Source of the DNA: Psychrosphaera sp. B3R10 | GTDB taxonomy: Bacteria > Pseudomonadota > Gammaproteobacteria > Enterobacterales > Alteromonadaceae | Direction of reading: 5' to 3' | DNA: 64,000 nucleotides | Assembly: GCF_018861025.1 (NCBI RefSeq) | Contig: NZ_JAHKQH010000032.1 | Location: forward strand, 29,081-93,080 | In this document: in pieces, positions 16,810 through 25,023 of the stretch | Position numbering within the stretch: position 1 is the stretch's first letter | Layout: each line of letters starts with the position of its first letter | Translations under genes and position numbers: made by a program | The notes under the pieces: model-generated | Databases searched by the model: none | What the model was told of the DNA's origin: nothing | Seen by the model: only the letters and a program-made list of their open reading frames with translations

Positions 16810-19800
16810 ATGAAAACCAACTACAAGCTCAATTCGATATCTGCTGCTGTACTGGGAGTGCTGTTAAGCAATCCAGTCTATGCTGCTGAGCCTGAGGATA
16901 AAAACGCAGATGACGATATTGAAGTCATTGAAGTAAAAGGCTTTAGAGGCAGTTTACAAAAAGCCGTTAACGCGAAACGTTTTTCTGACAATGTTTCTGA
17001 TTCAATTCATGCAGAAGATGTTGGTAAATCTACCGACCAAAACATCGCTGATGCACTTTCTCGAGTGACGGGGATCTCGGTTATAGAGGAAGACGGCGAA
17101 GGTACTCGAATTTCAATTCGAGGCACATCGCCTTCAATGAACCAAATTTCGATGAATGGGGTTGCCATTACCAGTGGTAACTCAGGTAACGAAGGTGAGA
17201 TTGCTTCGCAATCTGTCGATTTAAGCTCATTTTCTTCTGACATTCTATCTTCAATCGATGTTGTTAAAACATCGTCTGCTGAGCAAGATGAAGGTTCTCT
17301 AGGTGCTAATGTTGTATTGCGCACAATTAAGCCACTGTCGTTAAATGAACCTCGCCGTATGGTAAACGTTGAAGGTCGTTATAATGAATTTTCTGGCAAA
17401 TATGATGGCCGAGTGACTACCAGTTTTGCTGATAAATTTGCTGATGATACATTTGGTGTGATTTTCACAGTGTCTGCTGACCAACAACAAACTCGTAACG
17501 ATAGTACGCGCACAAGTTGGGTTGAAGGCGGTGTAGGCATTTCTGATCTATATGCGAACTCAGGACGCATTGCCCGGGATACAAATGGCAAAGCAATTCG
17601 TGTACTTGGTTTTCAAACCGATTCAAGTGGTGCATATGTGCTTAACGAAGCCGGTGACCGTGTTCTTAATGATATATCGACGTTAGTCGATTACGATCCG
17701 GCAACTCAAACGGTAATTTCAGAGGGTGAATACAACGTCCTTGCTCGTAACAATACCGACATCTCTGTTGCTTCAAATATTCGTGAACGTATTTCAGCAA
17801 CTGCGGGTTTTGAATGGGAACCTACGGATTCAACAAATATCCAATTGGACTTAACCAAAACCAAGCAAACGGTTGAAACGGATTACCACAACTTTAGAAT
17901 GAATTTTGCTCCTCGTACTGGTATTTCAGGAAATGATCCCGTTTTAGATTGGAATACAGTTAATGTTGAAACACAAACGTTAGAACGCTCTTATAGTCGA
18001 CTTTCAAGTGGTTTTTTTAACCGTTCTCAAGGCACGCGTGAACTTGAAACTGATGTTTTTTCATTTACAGTTGAACAAGATTTAACAGACAATTTGCGCA
18101 TGCAATTTAATGTTGGTTTTTCTGAAACTGTTGAAGGAACAGATGACTTTATTAGTTTATCTACAGCAACCTGGGGCACACTAGGTAACAGTTCTGTTGA
18201 TGAAATGCCAGCAGACATTATTGAGCCGATTGGTTACAACTGTTTAGCAGCTGAATGTGACTTTGACATTAGCTCTTCATTAGCGGTAATTGACCCATAT
18301 GACGGCAGCCTGACTTCGGCTCCGAGTCGTTTTAGTTTATTAGATTTAAATGCCAACCATTTAGGTGGCCTAACGTTTAGAAACAATGAACAAACAGATA
18401 CGAATAAATCGTTAAAACTCGATTTCCAATGGGAGCTCGATTTCGATTACGTCACTGGCGTCGAATTTGGTATCAAAGCTTCAAAACGTGTTAAAGACGT
18501 TTATACCCAAAACCAAACTATCAACACGGGAACGGCAGTTGTTGATAACTCAAATCCAAATGTGTCATACGCTACAACAGGCATGGGCTCAATTGGTGTT
18601 GTTGATATGTTATCTGGTGAAGCTTTCCCATATGACAACTTTGGTGAAGGATTGTTCAAAGATACCAGTGACTTTTATTTTGATGGCTGGCCAATGTTAG
18701 ATGCGAAAAAAGCATTAGCAGAGTTTGCTGGTCGTGACCCAGATACCGTTGGTATCGCGGTTAACCCACAGGGCACACGCGAAATTTCAACGGAAACGCA
18801 ATCGGCTTATGTAAAACTAAACTTTGAAGGTTTTGACGGTCGTTTAACCGGTAACATTGGTGTTCGTTTTGTTAAAGATTCTAATGAATCAAGTGGTTAT
18901 GGTGGTATCAATTACCATCGTCCACCTCATTTGGTTGACCCTTATAACCTACTTATCGAACGTGGTTTAGGTGACATTGAAGGCTCTGAAGCTTGCCCAG
19001 ACGCACAAATGAACTTTAGACGCGACGGTGATGACAACGTAATGGATGTTTACGACACACGTTGGGCGCCACAAAATGAATCTGAGTTGGCAGGTTGCTT
19101 TGCATGGCAGCTAACTCACGGTTATAACTTCGACAATGACGATACAATCCCTTATGTAGACGGTGCTTGGGTTTTACCCGGCGGTATGGATACAAACCGT
19201 TTAGTGTTTATTGATTACACAGGCGCTTCACCGGTGATCAATGACTTAGTTCCATTACCAAATACGGTAGTGGATATTAATGGTAATGAAGTTGATGCGC
19301 CTCGCTCTAAACACCGACATTTTGGTGCCGCAGGTGAAATTTGGCCATTCCTTGACCGTTCAACATCATTTGTCGGACCAAACGGTAACAAAGATAATTC
19401 TACTATCCGTTCAGCTGCAAATAGCGGTTCTGCAACACATACATTGTTATTGCCTAGCTTAAATCTTAACTATGCAATCAATGACGAAATGATCGTTCGT
19501 TTTGCGACATCAAAAACAATGACACGTCCAGAGTTTGATTTCTTAAATCCTCGTTTACAAATGAACGAAAATCCATGGGGACCAACGGCATTAGGATCAG
19601 CGGGTAACGCTAATCTTAAACCGTTAAAATCAACAAACGTAGATATTTCATTTGAGTGGTATTTCAACGAGTCTGGTTTAGTGTCCGCTGCGGTATTCCA
19701 CAAAGATATTGTCGATATGGTCGAAAACGTAGTAACGCCATTCCATTATAAAGATGTCAGAACCGAATACGATTTACAAAGCGCAAACCTATTGTTGGAT

Positions 19801-20493
19801 TATGACGAAACCCGTATGCCGGGTGAAGGTGAAATGCGCGGTGAACAAAATTGTATGCCACATCGTTATTATGCCGGATTCTCTGCGAGTGAATGGGAAA
19901 TCGAATGTCATGTTGCCAATATCAACATCTACAAAAACGGTAATAGTACGGTTGTTTCTGGTCTTGAGCTAGGTTACACCCAAAACTACGACTTCCTTCC
20001 TGGGGCGCTTAGTGGATTAGGTTTAAGCATCAACTATACATATCAACATTCAGAAAAAGAAGCTGAAGAAATTGGGACATCAGGTGTATTCATGGATCCA
20101 TTGCCAATGGATTACACACCAGAACACGCTTATAACGCCACTGTATTCTATGAGTTAGATGGGTTGTCGTTGCGTTGGGCACAGCGTTACACCGGAGTTC
20201 AATTATTGAATGATGGCTTAAATGGCGGTGCAGCTTGGCAAGACGAAACACATAGAAGTGACTTTAGCGCGAGTTATAACTTATCTAAAAACGTCAGCAT
20301 GACGTTCAATATTACCAACGTACTAGAAGACACTCGACGTGAATTCTACACAAGTAATATGACGAGAACAGAAGATCAAGAAGTGTATATGAACGAAGGG
20401 AACGTCTTTGAAAATGACGTGACTGACGAACGTACACTCGCGATTAGCAATACTGGTCGCCAGTTCCGTTTAGGTATTCGTGCCAATTTCTAA
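16810..20493 (+). CDS. Large TonB-dependent receptor for oligosaccharide import
   Basis: Outer-membrane transporter of 1227 residues, larger than common 700-1000-residue receptors. The ATG at 16810 (GGAGA 6 nt upstream) gives a clean signal peptide (MKTNYKLNSISAAVLGVLLS, cleaved near YAAEPED). An upstream GTG at 16798 would merely add four residues. EVIEVKGFRGSLQKAVNAKR followed by DQNIADALSRVTGISV matches the N-terminus of the TonB-Xanth-Caul receptor class typical of carbohydrate uptake in Alteromonadales and Xanthomonadales. The barrel ends in a C-terminal phenylalanine (FRLGIRANF). No SusD partner is present, as expected outside Bacteroidota. It sits between sulfatase and GH genes and is the likely importer of the galactan oligosaccharides. 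Confidence 0.92.
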   Translation: MKTNYKLNSISAAVLGVLLSNPVYAAEPEDKNADDDIEVIEVKGFRGSLQKAVNAKRFSDNVSDSIHAEDVGKSTDQNIADALSRVTGISVIEEDGEGTRISIRGTSPSMNQISMNGVAITSGNSGNEGEIASQSVDLSSFSSDILSSIDVVKTSSAEQDEGSLGANVVLRTIKPLSLNEPRRMVNVEGRYNEFSGKYDGRVTTSFADKFADDTFGVIFTVSADQQQTRNDSTRTSWVEGGVGISDLYANSGRIARDTNGKAIRVLGFQTDSSGAYVLNEAGDRVLNDISTLVDYDPATQTVISEGEYNVLARNNTDISVASNIRERISATAGFEWEPTDSTNIQLDLTKTKQTVETDYHNFRMNFAPRTGISGNDPVLDWNTVNVETQTLERSYSRLSSGFFNRSQGTRELETDVFSFTVEQDLTDNLRMQFNVGFSETVEGTDDFISLSTATWGTLGNSSVDEMPADIIEPIGYNCLAAECDFDISSSLAVIDPYDGSLTSAPSRFSLLDLNANHLGGLTFRNNEQTDTNKSLKLDFQWELDFDYVTGVEFGIKASKRVKDVYTQNQTINTGTAVVDNSNPNVSYATTGMGSIGVVDMLSGEAFPYDNFGEGLFKDTSDFYFDGWPMLDAKKALAEFAGRDPDTVGIAVNPQGTREISTETQSAYVKLNFEGFDGRLTGNIGVRFVKDSNESSGYGGINYHRPPHLVDPYNLLIERGLGDIEGSEACPDAQMNFRRDGDDNVMDVYDTRWAPQNESELAGCFAWQLTHGYNFDNDDTIPYVDGAWVLPGGMDTNRLVFIDYTGASPVINDLVPLPNTVVDINGNEVDAPRSKHRHFGAAGEIWPFLDRSTSFVGPNGNKDNSTIRSAANSGSATHTLLLPSLNLNYAINDEMIVRFATSKTMTRPEFDFLNPRLQMNENPWGPTALGSAGNANLKPLKSTNVDISFEWYFNESGLVSAAVFHKDIVDMVENVVTPFHYKDVRTEYDLQSANLLLDYDETRMPGEGEMRGEQNCMPHRYYAGFSASEWEIECHVANINIYKNGNSTVVSGLELGYTQNYDFLPGALSGLGLSINYTYQHSEKEAEEIGTSGVFMDPLPMDYTPEHAYNATVFYELDGLSLRWAQRYTGVQLLNDGLNGGAAWQDETHRSDFSASYNLSKNVSMTFNITNVLEDTRREFYTSNMTRTEDQEVYMNEGNVFENDVTDERTLAISNTGRQFRLGIRANF

Positions 20494-20527
20494 TCAGGCA
20501 CAGATAAGTTAGTAACAAATTAAGTGT

Positions 20528-20552
20528 GTAGGTTGGGCGGAGCCTGACCTAC
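20528..20552. terminator. Short GC hairpin after the large receptor gene
   Basis: GTAGGT..GGC..GCC..ACCTAC forms a stem with symmetrical TG interruptions. An A run follows, so it is not a classical plus-strand terminator. The text GTAGGTTGGGC resembles a dispersed gammaproteobacterial repeat (see findings). Confidence 0.5.
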
Positions 20553-20581
20553 CCAAAAAAGAGACTTTTGGAGTCGAAGAG

Positions 20582-22348
20582 ATGAATAAATTATTTAAGC
20601 AAGCATTGCTTAGCGCAATGATTTCTACCGCAGTTGCAAGCTGTGGTGTTGATGAAGGTTTGGATTACAATTTTTCAAGTAGCAAGCCTGTTACATTTGA
20701 CGAAGCACCATTTAGCAAATCTTATCCAGAGCTGTCTGGTGTCGTTGAAATAGATTTACTTGAAGGGGCCATGGTAGATGGGAAAGCATTGTCAGTAGAT
20801 TCTTATCCATCACCAATTTTTATCCGTGAATTTCAATTTGCGGCTGTAAACACCGCCTTTAATACCCCTCAAGGTGAAGGTAATCAAGGGAACAATAACG
20901 TTTCGCCATTTACTATGTCTGAGGACGGCACTAAGTTGGTATTGGATACCGATGCCTTTGACCAAGCCCTTCGCATGTGTGATGAAACTGATGTCCGTGG
21001 TGGTACGAATGATGATGGAACACCTGCGCCTGATGGCCTACGAGATTTCCCAACCTCGATTACCTACAACATTTCTTATATTGTCGATGTTGGCCATGAA
21101 CTTGCGCCAGGTGAAGAAGTTGATAGAAGAACTTTATCATTAACGGTAAATGCCATATCGGATCCAGTTACAAGCGTTCAAGCGTTTGACCTTTCTTTGG
21201 CGTCAGGTGCTGTAGAACCTATGTTATCTGCAACATCTCCAGCTTATGCCTGTAACTCGAATTTAACCTATTCAATCGCTGATACATCTGTTGCAACCGT
21301 CGATGCCGATGGCAACGTAACCGCTGCGAATCAGGGTGAAACGGTAATTACCGTAACCAGTGAAGAAGACTCGTCTCTATCCGCACAGGCAACCATTACG
21401 GTAACTCCTGGATTCAATCTTGAGATTGTGAACCAAGACTATAACGAACTAGGCGCTCCACTAGGAACAAAAACGGTTCCAACATGTACATCAATCGGTG
21501 CCGAAGTTAAACCAAGCATAGTCAATGACACGCTATCTGGTGTTTATAGTTATGACTGGAGTGCGTCCGACCTAACGACGGAATTTGCTATGTCTGAAAG
21601 TGACGGTGAATTTGGTGCAACTGGTCGTTATACCAATACACTGGCGGTTGGCGAAAGTTCAACATTAACGGTTGGCTTAGATTCAGGATATACCGGCGCA
21701 ACAAGTGCAAATGATGTTGCAGAGCAAAACATCACGGTTACCGCTGAAAGTAATTTGGCCTGTGATCCAGGAGAACCTGTTGATTCTAACTGGATCATTG
21801 ACTTTAAGTTAGACGGTAATGTTGGGCCTAATTGGTGGGGCGGTACAACCGTTTCAGCAGATGCGCTGTCTGGCAATGCCATCGAGATCAGTGGTGGTCA
21901 AAACATCGACCCAGCAAATGGCGCTGGTCGCCTTATCGTTCAGGGCGCTTGGAATAATGATAAAAACTGGTATACCCAACGATTTGGTCGTCCAGACACG
22001 TCGACAGGCAAAAAATACAAATTTACAGTATGGGCTAAGTTGAGTGATGTACCTGCAGATGATATTGAGTTGTCTCATGTATCGATAAACTGGAACTACC
22101 CAGCTGGTATCACTGGGCCTGGTTATGACCGTCGTTTGCCAAGCGCAGGTATTCAGTCAGCCGTGCTAAAAAGGACTACGGACTGGCAGTTAGTTGAGCT
22201 TATCGACAAGTTATCTGGTACACCGGTTTGGACAGTACCTGCGGAGTGGGATGCAAATGCCCCGGTATTCCCTGGCTTCAAAGTGACTGGTTTACCTGAA
22301 GGCCAAACATTGTTAATTGATGAACTATCGATAGTTGAAGTCAATTAG
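20582..22348 (+). CDS. Lipoprotein with BIG2 (Ig-like) domain and C-terminal CBM-like domain
   Basis: Probable surface or periplasmic carbohydrate-binding lipoprotein, 588 residues. The signal ends in a lipobox (STAVASC, C21). Residues about 30-190 form an unrecognised N-terminal region. Residues ~192-276 look like a bacterial Ig-like group 2 domain (NSNLTYSIADTSVATVDAD followed by GNVTAANQGETVITV). Residues ~395-588 read like a jelly-roll carbohydrate-binding module of the CBM4/9/22 sort, rich in exposed aromatics (GPNWWGG, WYTQRFGRP, INWNYPAG). No catalytic motif is seen. It lies directly after the TonB receptor, the position a surface glycan-binding protein takes in such loci. This function is inferred. 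Confidence 0.7.
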   Translation: MNKLFKQALLSAMISTAVASCGVDEGLDYNFSSSKPVTFDEAPFSKSYPELSGVVEIDLLEGAMVDGKALSVDSYPSPIFIREFQFAAVNTAFNTPQGEGNQGNNNVSPFTMSEDGTKLVLDTDAFDQALRMCDETDVRGGTNDDGTPAPDGLRDFPTSITYNISYIVDVGHELAPGEEVDRRTLSLTVNAISDPVTSVQAFDLSLASGAVEPMLSATSPAYACNSNLTYSIADTSVATVDADGNVTAANQGETVITVTSEEDSSLSAQATITVTPGFNLEIVNQDYNELGAPLGTKTVPTCTSIGAEVKPSIVNDTLSGVYSYDWSASDLTTEFAMSESDGEFGATGRYTNTLAVGESSTLTVGLDSGYTGATSANDVAEQNITVTAESNLACDPGEPVDSNWIIDFKLDGNVGPNWWGGTTVSADALSGNAIEISGGQNIDPANGAGRLIVQGAWNNDKNWYTQRFGRPDTSTGKKYKFTVWAKLSDVPADDIELSHVSINWNYPAGITGPGYDRRLPSAGIQSAVLKRTTDWQLVELIDKLSGTPVWTVPAEWDANAPVFPGFKVTGLPEGQTLLIDELSIVEVN

Positions 22349-22365
22349 TCGAGTTTTAAAACATG

Positions 22366-22393
22366 AAAAGCCACCTGCTTAGGTGGCTTTTTT
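22366..22393 (+). terminator. Rho-independent terminator after the BIG2/CBM-like lipoprotein gene
   Basis: AAAAGCCACCT and AGGTGGCTTTTTT arms around GCTT. Its T run ends only about 15 nt before the GH16 start codon, so GH16 expression needs read-through or a promoter overlapping this element. Confidence 0.93.
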
Positions 22394-22408
22394 ATAAGGG
22401 GCAATTCT

Positions 22409-23416
22409 ATGAAAAACCGATTATTTTGTTATCTAATTATTACCGCCAATTTAATGGCGATGGCATCTTGTTCGACGGCAACAAAACAAACATTTGAACA
22501 TGCGCAACCGCAGAATAAAGGGCAAACGACACCGTTACCGACGTTAAAAAACACAGATAACACAAAGTGGCAATATGTTGCTTCACTTTCGGACGAGTTC
22601 AACTCAACGAAAGTAGATGAAGGCAAGTGGACAAATAGCCCGGAAGGCTGGGGTCCTTGGTCTTGGACAAAAGACAATGTAACGGTCGAGGACGGCAATT
22701 TAAATATTGCACTTACTTATGAAAAACACCAGGCCGTGCGCCGCGCTTACAAAGATGGAGGCAGAAAAGTCACGACTGATCTGTTTTATAAATCAGGGAT
22801 CATTCGCTCCCATGAATACCAAATCTATGGATATTATGAAGCGAGGATGAAAGGTATTCCGACATTTCCTGGTTCGAGTCCCGCGTTTTGGATCTACAGT
22901 TTAAATGACGAGATTTCAAAAATGGGATTAAAAGGAAAACATGAGGGCGAAGCTACCTATTCAGAGGTGGATATTGTTGAGTTACAACAGGCCGAATGGG
23001 ACAAAAACGCGCCATTAGGCTATGACGGTGCCAACGTCATCGATATGAATTTACATACTCGAATTATTGAGAATGGCAAAGAAATATGGAAACGCCCAGG
23101 AAAATACCCAGAACTCACCCGGAATAAGATCCATGCAGACTTTGACGCAAGAGACGACTTCCACATTTACGGGGCTGAGGTGACGCCAGAGGTCATTCGC
23201 TGGTTTATTGACGGCGTACAGGTGGCAGAAAAACCAAATCTACACTGGCATTTACCGATGCACGTCACGTTATCTTTAGGTCTTAGGTATCCGCATGTTT
23301 CATACAATAATTGCCCAAATGGCTTTGTTCGATGCACTGTGCCTGAAAAAGCGACAGCAGAAGGTTACCCAAGTGCGATGCAAGTCGACTGGGTGCGCGT
23401 ATACAAGAAAAAATAA
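22409..23416 (+). CDS. GH16 endo-galactanase, kappa-carrageenase/furcellaranase-like
   Basis: Endo-acting beta-galactanase predicted to cut a red-algal galactan outside the cell. The N-terminus is a lipoprotein signal (lipobox MASC, C21). The GH16 jelly-roll follows, about residues 52-333. Its catalytic strand SEVDIVELQQ supplies E186 (nucleophile), D188 and E191 (acid/base) in the ExDxxE beta-bulge pattern. That strand, together with FPGSSPAFWIYS and the MHVTLSLGLRYPHV strand, reminds me most of kappa-carrageenases (GH16_17) and furcellaranases (GH16_13), more than of agarases or porphyranases. The subfamily is my judgement from memory. 335 residues means a single catalytic module with no extra binding domain. 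SD AAGGGG lies just ahead of the ATG at 22409. Confidence 0.8.
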   Translation: MKNRLFCYLIITANLMAMASCSTATKQTFEHAQPQNKGQTTPLPTLKNTDNTKWQYVASLSDEFNSTKVDEGKWTNSPEGWGPWSWTKDNVTVEDGNLNIALTYEKHQAVRRAYKDGGRKVTTDLFYKSGIIRSHEYQIYGYYEARMKGIPTFPGSSPAFWIYSLNDEISKMGLKGKHEGEATYSEVDIVELQQAEWDKNAPLGYDGANVIDMNLHTRIIENGKEIWKRPGKYPELTRNKIHADFDARDDFHIYGAEVTPEVIRWFIDGVQVAEKPNLHWHLPMHVTLSLGLRYPHVSYNNCPNGFVRCTVPEKATAEGYPSAMQVDWVRVYKKK

Positions 23417-23433
23417 CTAACTAAGAATACTGG

Positions 23434-23465
23434 GTTCGGCAGTGGCACCTTGGTCTTTGCCGAAC
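23434..23465. terminator. Stem-loop after the GH16 gene
   Basis: GTTCGGCA pairs with TGCCGAAC across a 16-nt loop. No T run follows, so it may be an mRNA-stabilising or weak terminator structure. Confidence 0.45.
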
Positions 23466-23511
23466 ATCAGTCGCTCACAATTAATTAAACTTTGGTTAAG
23501 TTGAGGTGAAT

Positions 23512-24243
23512 ATGAATTTAATTAAAACAATCGCGACATTTATCTTAATGGTAAGCGCATTTTTATCGACGGCAAGTTGTGCACAGGACGATGAGATCGT
23601 CAACTTTGATTTAGACAACCTAATTATTGGCTTGGAAGAAAAGCCTGTTGTCAGAATTGAGTTATCACTGTCTAAGTTACGAGATTTATACGTTGCCGTA
23701 CAAGAAGTTGAGAGCCGTAAAACAGTTAAGAGCACGATGAAACGGATTAAGAAGTCAGGAAACTATCATTTCTCTATTGATATCGATGATATTAAGCCGG
23801 GTAAATATCGTGTAAATGCTTATCTGGCACCAAAAGGCAAAAATTGGAATGACCGTCTTGGTGATACAAAGTTTAAAGTAATAACTGTAATTGACGCGCC
23901 TAAAGCACCAAAACCGTCGGTTTATTCGCAAAAAGATCTGATTAAAAAAGTAACTTGGCCAAAAACAATCATTGATGATTCTGAGGTGATATTAACCGCT
24001 AAATATGACATCACAGAAAATCGTGATCTGCACCTAAAGTTATTAGACAGCAGCAACTGGAAAGAACTCGGTGCATTAAAATATACCGTTAAAAAACCGG
24101 GAGAGATCTCAGTGCCGTTTAGTGATCTGGTGACTAATTTTCCAGCAGGGAAATACGTTTGGGTAGTCTATTTAACAGCTATTGATTCCGACGAAGCGCT
24201 AACTAAAAAGCAAGGCAAGCATTTTGTTATCGGCGCTAAATAG
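23512..24243 (+). CDS. Lipoprotein with two tandem beta-sandwich-like domains, function unknown
   Basis: I do not recognise this family. The ATG at 23512 (GAGG 5 nt upstream) is preferred over the in-frame GTG at 23506 and gives 243 residues. A signal peptide ends in a lipobox (LSTASC). The rest splits into two ~95-residue halves with similar pattern. The first runs from ELSLSKLRDLYVAVQEV to GKYRVNAYLAPKGKNWND. The second runs from AKYDITENRDLHLKLLDSSN to GKYVWVVYLTAIDSDEALTK. Each half ends with P-x-GKY-x-V-x-x-YL. This looks like an internal duplication of an Ig-like fold. Placement between GH16 and the DUF6445 gene suggests a secreted accessory role in polysaccharide use; no enzymatic motif is visible. 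Confidence 0.65.
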   Translation: MNLIKTIATFILMVSAFLSTASCAQDDEIVNFDLDNLIIGLEEKPVVRIELSLSKLRDLYVAVQEVESRKTVKSTMKRIKKSGNYHFSIDIDDIKPGKYRVNAYLAPKGKNWNDRLGDTKFKVITVIDAPKAPKPSVYSQKDLIKKVTWPKTIIDDSEVILTAKYDITENRDLHLKLLDSSNWKELGALKYTVKKPGEISVPFSDLVTNFPAGKYVWVVYLTAIDSDEALTKKQGKHFVIGAK

Positions 24244-24286
24244 TGGCTTTTAACTAAGTTAAGTTCGAGAGCATTGGAAAATACGC

Positions 24287-24997
24287 ATGTTTGATATCAA
24301 TCGAAAACAACGCCAAGTGGCCCAAAACATTGGTCATGAACAAACCCCAATTTTTGTCGTTGATGACGTTTTGTTAGACCCGTCGGCAGCGATAGCCAAT
24401 GGCGTTACTGCTGATTATGGTACTAGCATGGTACAGGGCACCTATTATCCAGGAGTGCGTGCCAACGTGGGGGCTGAATATGGTATGGCGATATTGCAAT
24501 TTTCAGCTCACATTTTATATCGGCATTTTCAGGTTCCAAAAGAGTTAACACTTTACCCAAGGAATGGCTGTTTTTCTTTGCTCACACAACGACCTGCAGA
24601 CTTAAACTTACTTAGCTGTATTCCCCATTTTGATAATAACGAAACGTTTAGCTTTGCCATTTTACATTATTTAAACCCTGGAGATTTTGGTGGCACGAGT
24701 TTTTATCGTCATAAACCAACAGGGTTTGAAAATGTTACACAGGCAAGGCGTAAACAATATTTACAGGCCGCACAACAACATATTAATCAACATGGAAACC
24801 CCAAACAGCAGTATGTTACAGGGACAGATCCGCATTTTGAGCTGATCCATACTGTTGATTACAAACCTAATAGGTTGGTTATTTATCCAGCGACCATTTT
24901 ACATTCAGCTCATATTGAAAAACCAAACGTTGACGTTAACCCAGATCCTAAGTCAGGCAGGTTAACCGCCAATTTTTTTGTCGATTTTCAACCTTAA
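24287..24997 (+). CDS. DUF6445-like protein with 2OG-Fe(II) oxygenase-type HxD...H motif
   Basis: 236-residue protein without signal peptide. It resembles the DUF6445 family, which I recall near flavin-dependent halogenases, SapC-like proteins and TonB receptors in marine gammaproteobacteria. The sequence offers a metal triad typical of 2-oxoglutarate/Fe(II) oxygenases: H-x-D in IPHFDNNETFSFAILHYLN, a distal His in YPATILHSAHIE, and a following Arg in GRLTANFFVDF that could bind the 2-oxoglutarate carboxylate. The fold and activity are inferred from these motifs only. It lies between an unknown lipoprotein and the GH42-like gene, with short gaps, so co-expression is likely. Its substrate in this locus is unknown. 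Confidence 0.6.
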   Translation: MFDINRKQRQVAQNIGHEQTPIFVVDDVLLDPSAAIANGVTADYGTSMVQGTYYPGVRANVGAEYGMAILQFSAHILYRHFQVPKELTLYPRNGCFSLLTQRPADLNLLSCIPHFDNNETFSFAILHYLNPGDFGGTSFYRHKPTGFENVTQARRKQYLQAAQQHINQHGNPKQQYVTGTDPHFELIHTVDYKPNRLVIYPATILHSAHIEKPNVDVNPDPKSGRLTANFFVDFQP

Positions 24998-25023
24998 TTC
25001 ACAACAATTATAAGAATAAAAAA

